The position numbers and the translations under genes are program-made. Below, one piece after another: positions 5,314 to 5,929 of a stretch of DNA of 5,929 nt. The notes below the pieces were generated by a model. The model searched no databases and was not told where the DNA came from. It worked only from the letters and a program-made list of their open reading frames with translations. Numbering within the stretch: position 1 is the first letter of the stretch; each line of letters starts with the position of its first letter. Origin of the DNA: Candidatus Tayloriibacteriota bacterium (GTDB lineage: Bacteria > Patescibacteriota > Minisyncoccia > Phycocordibacterales > PALSA-1337); contig JAPLZH010000056.1 of NCBI GenBank assembly GCA_026395105.1, positions 1 through 5,929 of the forward strand. Reading direction: 5' to 3'.

Positions 5314-5835
5314 ATGGAAACAGCAACACTGCCAATAGTTCCGACAACCCTCGCATATGCCAAAAAGGTATTTTCGAGAGGCACTGGCGCATTCGGATCA
5401 GAGGATTTAAACCGAGCATTCGATCTGGATCTCGGAATAGATCCGCCTATAATGTTCCCAAAAGAAGAACAAACGCGTGCCCGTGAACTCGACCAGTACC
5501 TGATTCGTCAGGTTGGCACAGGTAAGGATGGTAAACCCCTTACCGTGGAGTCTCTTTGCGCTCAGTTTGAGAATAAACTGGGAGATGGAAAGCTCTTCTA
5601 TCACAACTATCCCCAAACGTATGGAGTAGAGTCGTTCTACCTCACAGACAGTCCCCGTCCAGGATGGACTCTCGTCAGTAGGGACATCATCCCTGGCTCT
5701 GCCGGTGTTAACTACATTGGCCAAACACAGGCGATATCCGACTATCTCGTAGGCAAAGTCTACGGAGGTCAAGAATTGCCAGCCGTGTACACTAGTGTCC
5801 GCTTAAAAATCCCTCCACATAGAAAAAACCCTTAG
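5314..5835 (+). CDS. Hypothetical protein, 173 aa, unknown function
   Basis: It is supported as a gene by its own promoter, a Shine-Dalgarno at correct spacing and 173 uninterrupted codons. No catalytic motif, signal peptide or membrane segment is visible. The N-terminal third contains LPIVPTTLAYAKKVFSRG and an acidic stretch (SEDLNRAFDLDLG). The C-terminal half has RPGWTLVSRDIIPGSAG, then NYIGQTQAISDYLVGKVYGG and ELPAVY, and ends in a basic tail (KIPPHRKNP). The general pattern of a GW-x-LVS-x-x-IIP block followed by NY-x-x-QT-x-x-I-x-x-YL is one I associate with uncharacterised CPR proteins; this is memory, not a search. Such proteins may be longer, so this could be a shortened member. Codon choice (CGT, CTG, GAG) looks less like typA and hisS. 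The stop codon lies inside the leftward terminator stem. Confidence 0.75.
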   Translation: METATLPIVPTTLAYAKKVFSRGTGAFGSEDLNRAFDLDLGIDPPIMFPKEEQTRARELDQYLIRQVGTGKDGKPLTVESLCAQFENKLGDGKLFYHNYPQTYGVESFYLTDSPRPGWTLVSRDIIPGSAGVNYIGQTQAISDYLVGKVYGGQELPAVYTSVRLKIPPHRKNP

Positions 5836-5843
5836 GATAAGGG
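5822..5843 (-). terminator. Leftward intrinsic terminator
   Basis: On the minus strand, CCCTTA (5843-5838), a 3-nt loop and TAAGGG (5834-5829) are followed directly by six T (5828-5823). This is the standard form of a rho-independent terminator. On the plus strand the hairpin is followed by ATAATATG, not a T tract, so it would not end rightward transcription well. It implies a leftward transcript arriving from 5844 or beyond. The element overlaps the last codons and stop of the 5314 gene. Confidence 0.55.
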
Positions 5844-5899
5844 ATAATATGTTTATCGAAACCATTATCAACTTAATACTGCCTAAGGGCTCTTTCGTA
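5823..5899 (-). ncRNA. Candidate small structured RNA, about 77 nt
   Basis: An extended -10 (TG at 5914-5913, TAGAAT at 5911-5906) predicts a leftward start near 5899. Immediately downstream, 5895-5882 can pair with 5836-5823 to give 14 base pairs, eight Watson-Crick in the core (CCCTTAGG/CCTAAGGG) plus six more that include two G-U pairs. The 3' arm ends in the T6 tract. Inside is a second hairpin, GATAAT/ATTATC (5869-5864, 5848-5843) continued by GTTT/AAAC around a 4-nt loop. I recognise no known RNA family. The -35 region falls outside the window or is absent, and the terminator could instead belong to a longer transcript from the right. Confidence 0.28.
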
Positions 5900-5929
5900 T
5901 GCATTATTCTAGCACAATTTTTAGTCAGA
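5849..5929 (+). CDS. Possible start of a downstream rightward gene (partial)
   Basis: ATG at 5849 opens 27 codons that run to the window edge. The predicted peptide is strongly hydrophobic (MFIETIINLILP, then FVCIILAQFLV), as in a membrane protein or signal anchor. AAGGGA (5839-5844) could act as a Shine-Dalgarno 4 nt upstream, and the start lies 13 bp after the previous stop. Against it: 27 codons are not significant, and the stretch is equally explained as the body of a leftward structured RNA. Both cannot easily be main functions of the same DNA. Confidence 0.22.
   Translation, partial: MFIETIINLILPKGSFVCIILAQFLVR

Noticed and set aside
5201..5338. TGA readthrough extending the exonuclease (frame stays open to a TAG at 5336)
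   Set aside because: About 44 open codons are not improbable, the stretch contains a good promoter and ribosome site, and no other gene uses in-frame TGA, so recoding to glycine is not supported.
5803..5904. Leftward 33-aa frame through the terminator
   Set aside because: It has no ribosome site, its ATG lies only 1 bp after the -10, and it runs straight through the hairpin and T6 tract.
1..5929. Mobile elements, CRISPR arrays, tRNA genes or a defence system
   Set aside because: No transposase or integrase motifs, no regularly spaced repeats, no tRNA cloverleaf and no defence-type genes are visible. The isolated exonuclease is not enough to claim a defence system.

Overview
This window most likely comes from a member of the Candidate Phyla Radiation (Patescibacteria), probably on the parcubacterial side. 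This is inferred from protein features and not tested by any search. The pointers are a TruB that ends soon after its catalytic domain, a HisRS with a 'GAGDV' motif 3, a BipA with a shortened switch I region, and a last gene of a type I associate with uncharacterised CPR proteins. TAA, TAG and TGA all appear as stops and no long gene has an in-frame TGA, so the standard bacterial code applies and the TGA=Gly lineages are unlikely.

Layout: (1) 1-187 is a leader region with a possible C-terminal tail of an upstream gene, a long stem-loop and a good promoter. (2) typA/bipA (194-1987, +) is a ribosome-associated GTPase. (3) truB (1956-2846, -) is a tRNA pseudouridine synthase that overlaps the typA 3' end convergently by 32 bp. 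(4) A 45-bp divergent interval holds two overlapping promoters. (5) A rightward operon follows: hisS (2892-4211), a four-helix membrane protein (4211-4624, sharing one base with the hisS stop) and a DEDDy 3'-5' exonuclease (4628-5203, 3-nt gap). (6) A separate promoter with a near-perfect -35 drives a 173-aa unknown protein (5314-5835) that has a real Shine-Dalgarno site. (7) The last 95 bp hold a leftward intrinsic terminator inside a larger inverted repeat, possibly a small leftward RNA, and a competing short rightward reading frame that runs off the end.

Three of the genes serve translation: BipA acts in ribosome assembly or stress, TruB makes tRNA psi55, and HisRS charges tRNA-His. The main observation concerns how they start. 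typA, truB and hisS each have an extended -10 (TGnTAnnAT-like) ending only 6-8 bp before the ATG and no Shine-Dalgarno, so their mRNAs are predicted to be leaderless or nearly so. The 5314 gene has a leader of about 75 nt and an AGGA ribosome site. The second point of interest is the right end, where an extended -10, a 14-bp stem that is stable only on the minus strand through G-U pairs, and a T6 tract line up as a candidate RNA of about 77 nt. Everything else reads as ordinary core genome.
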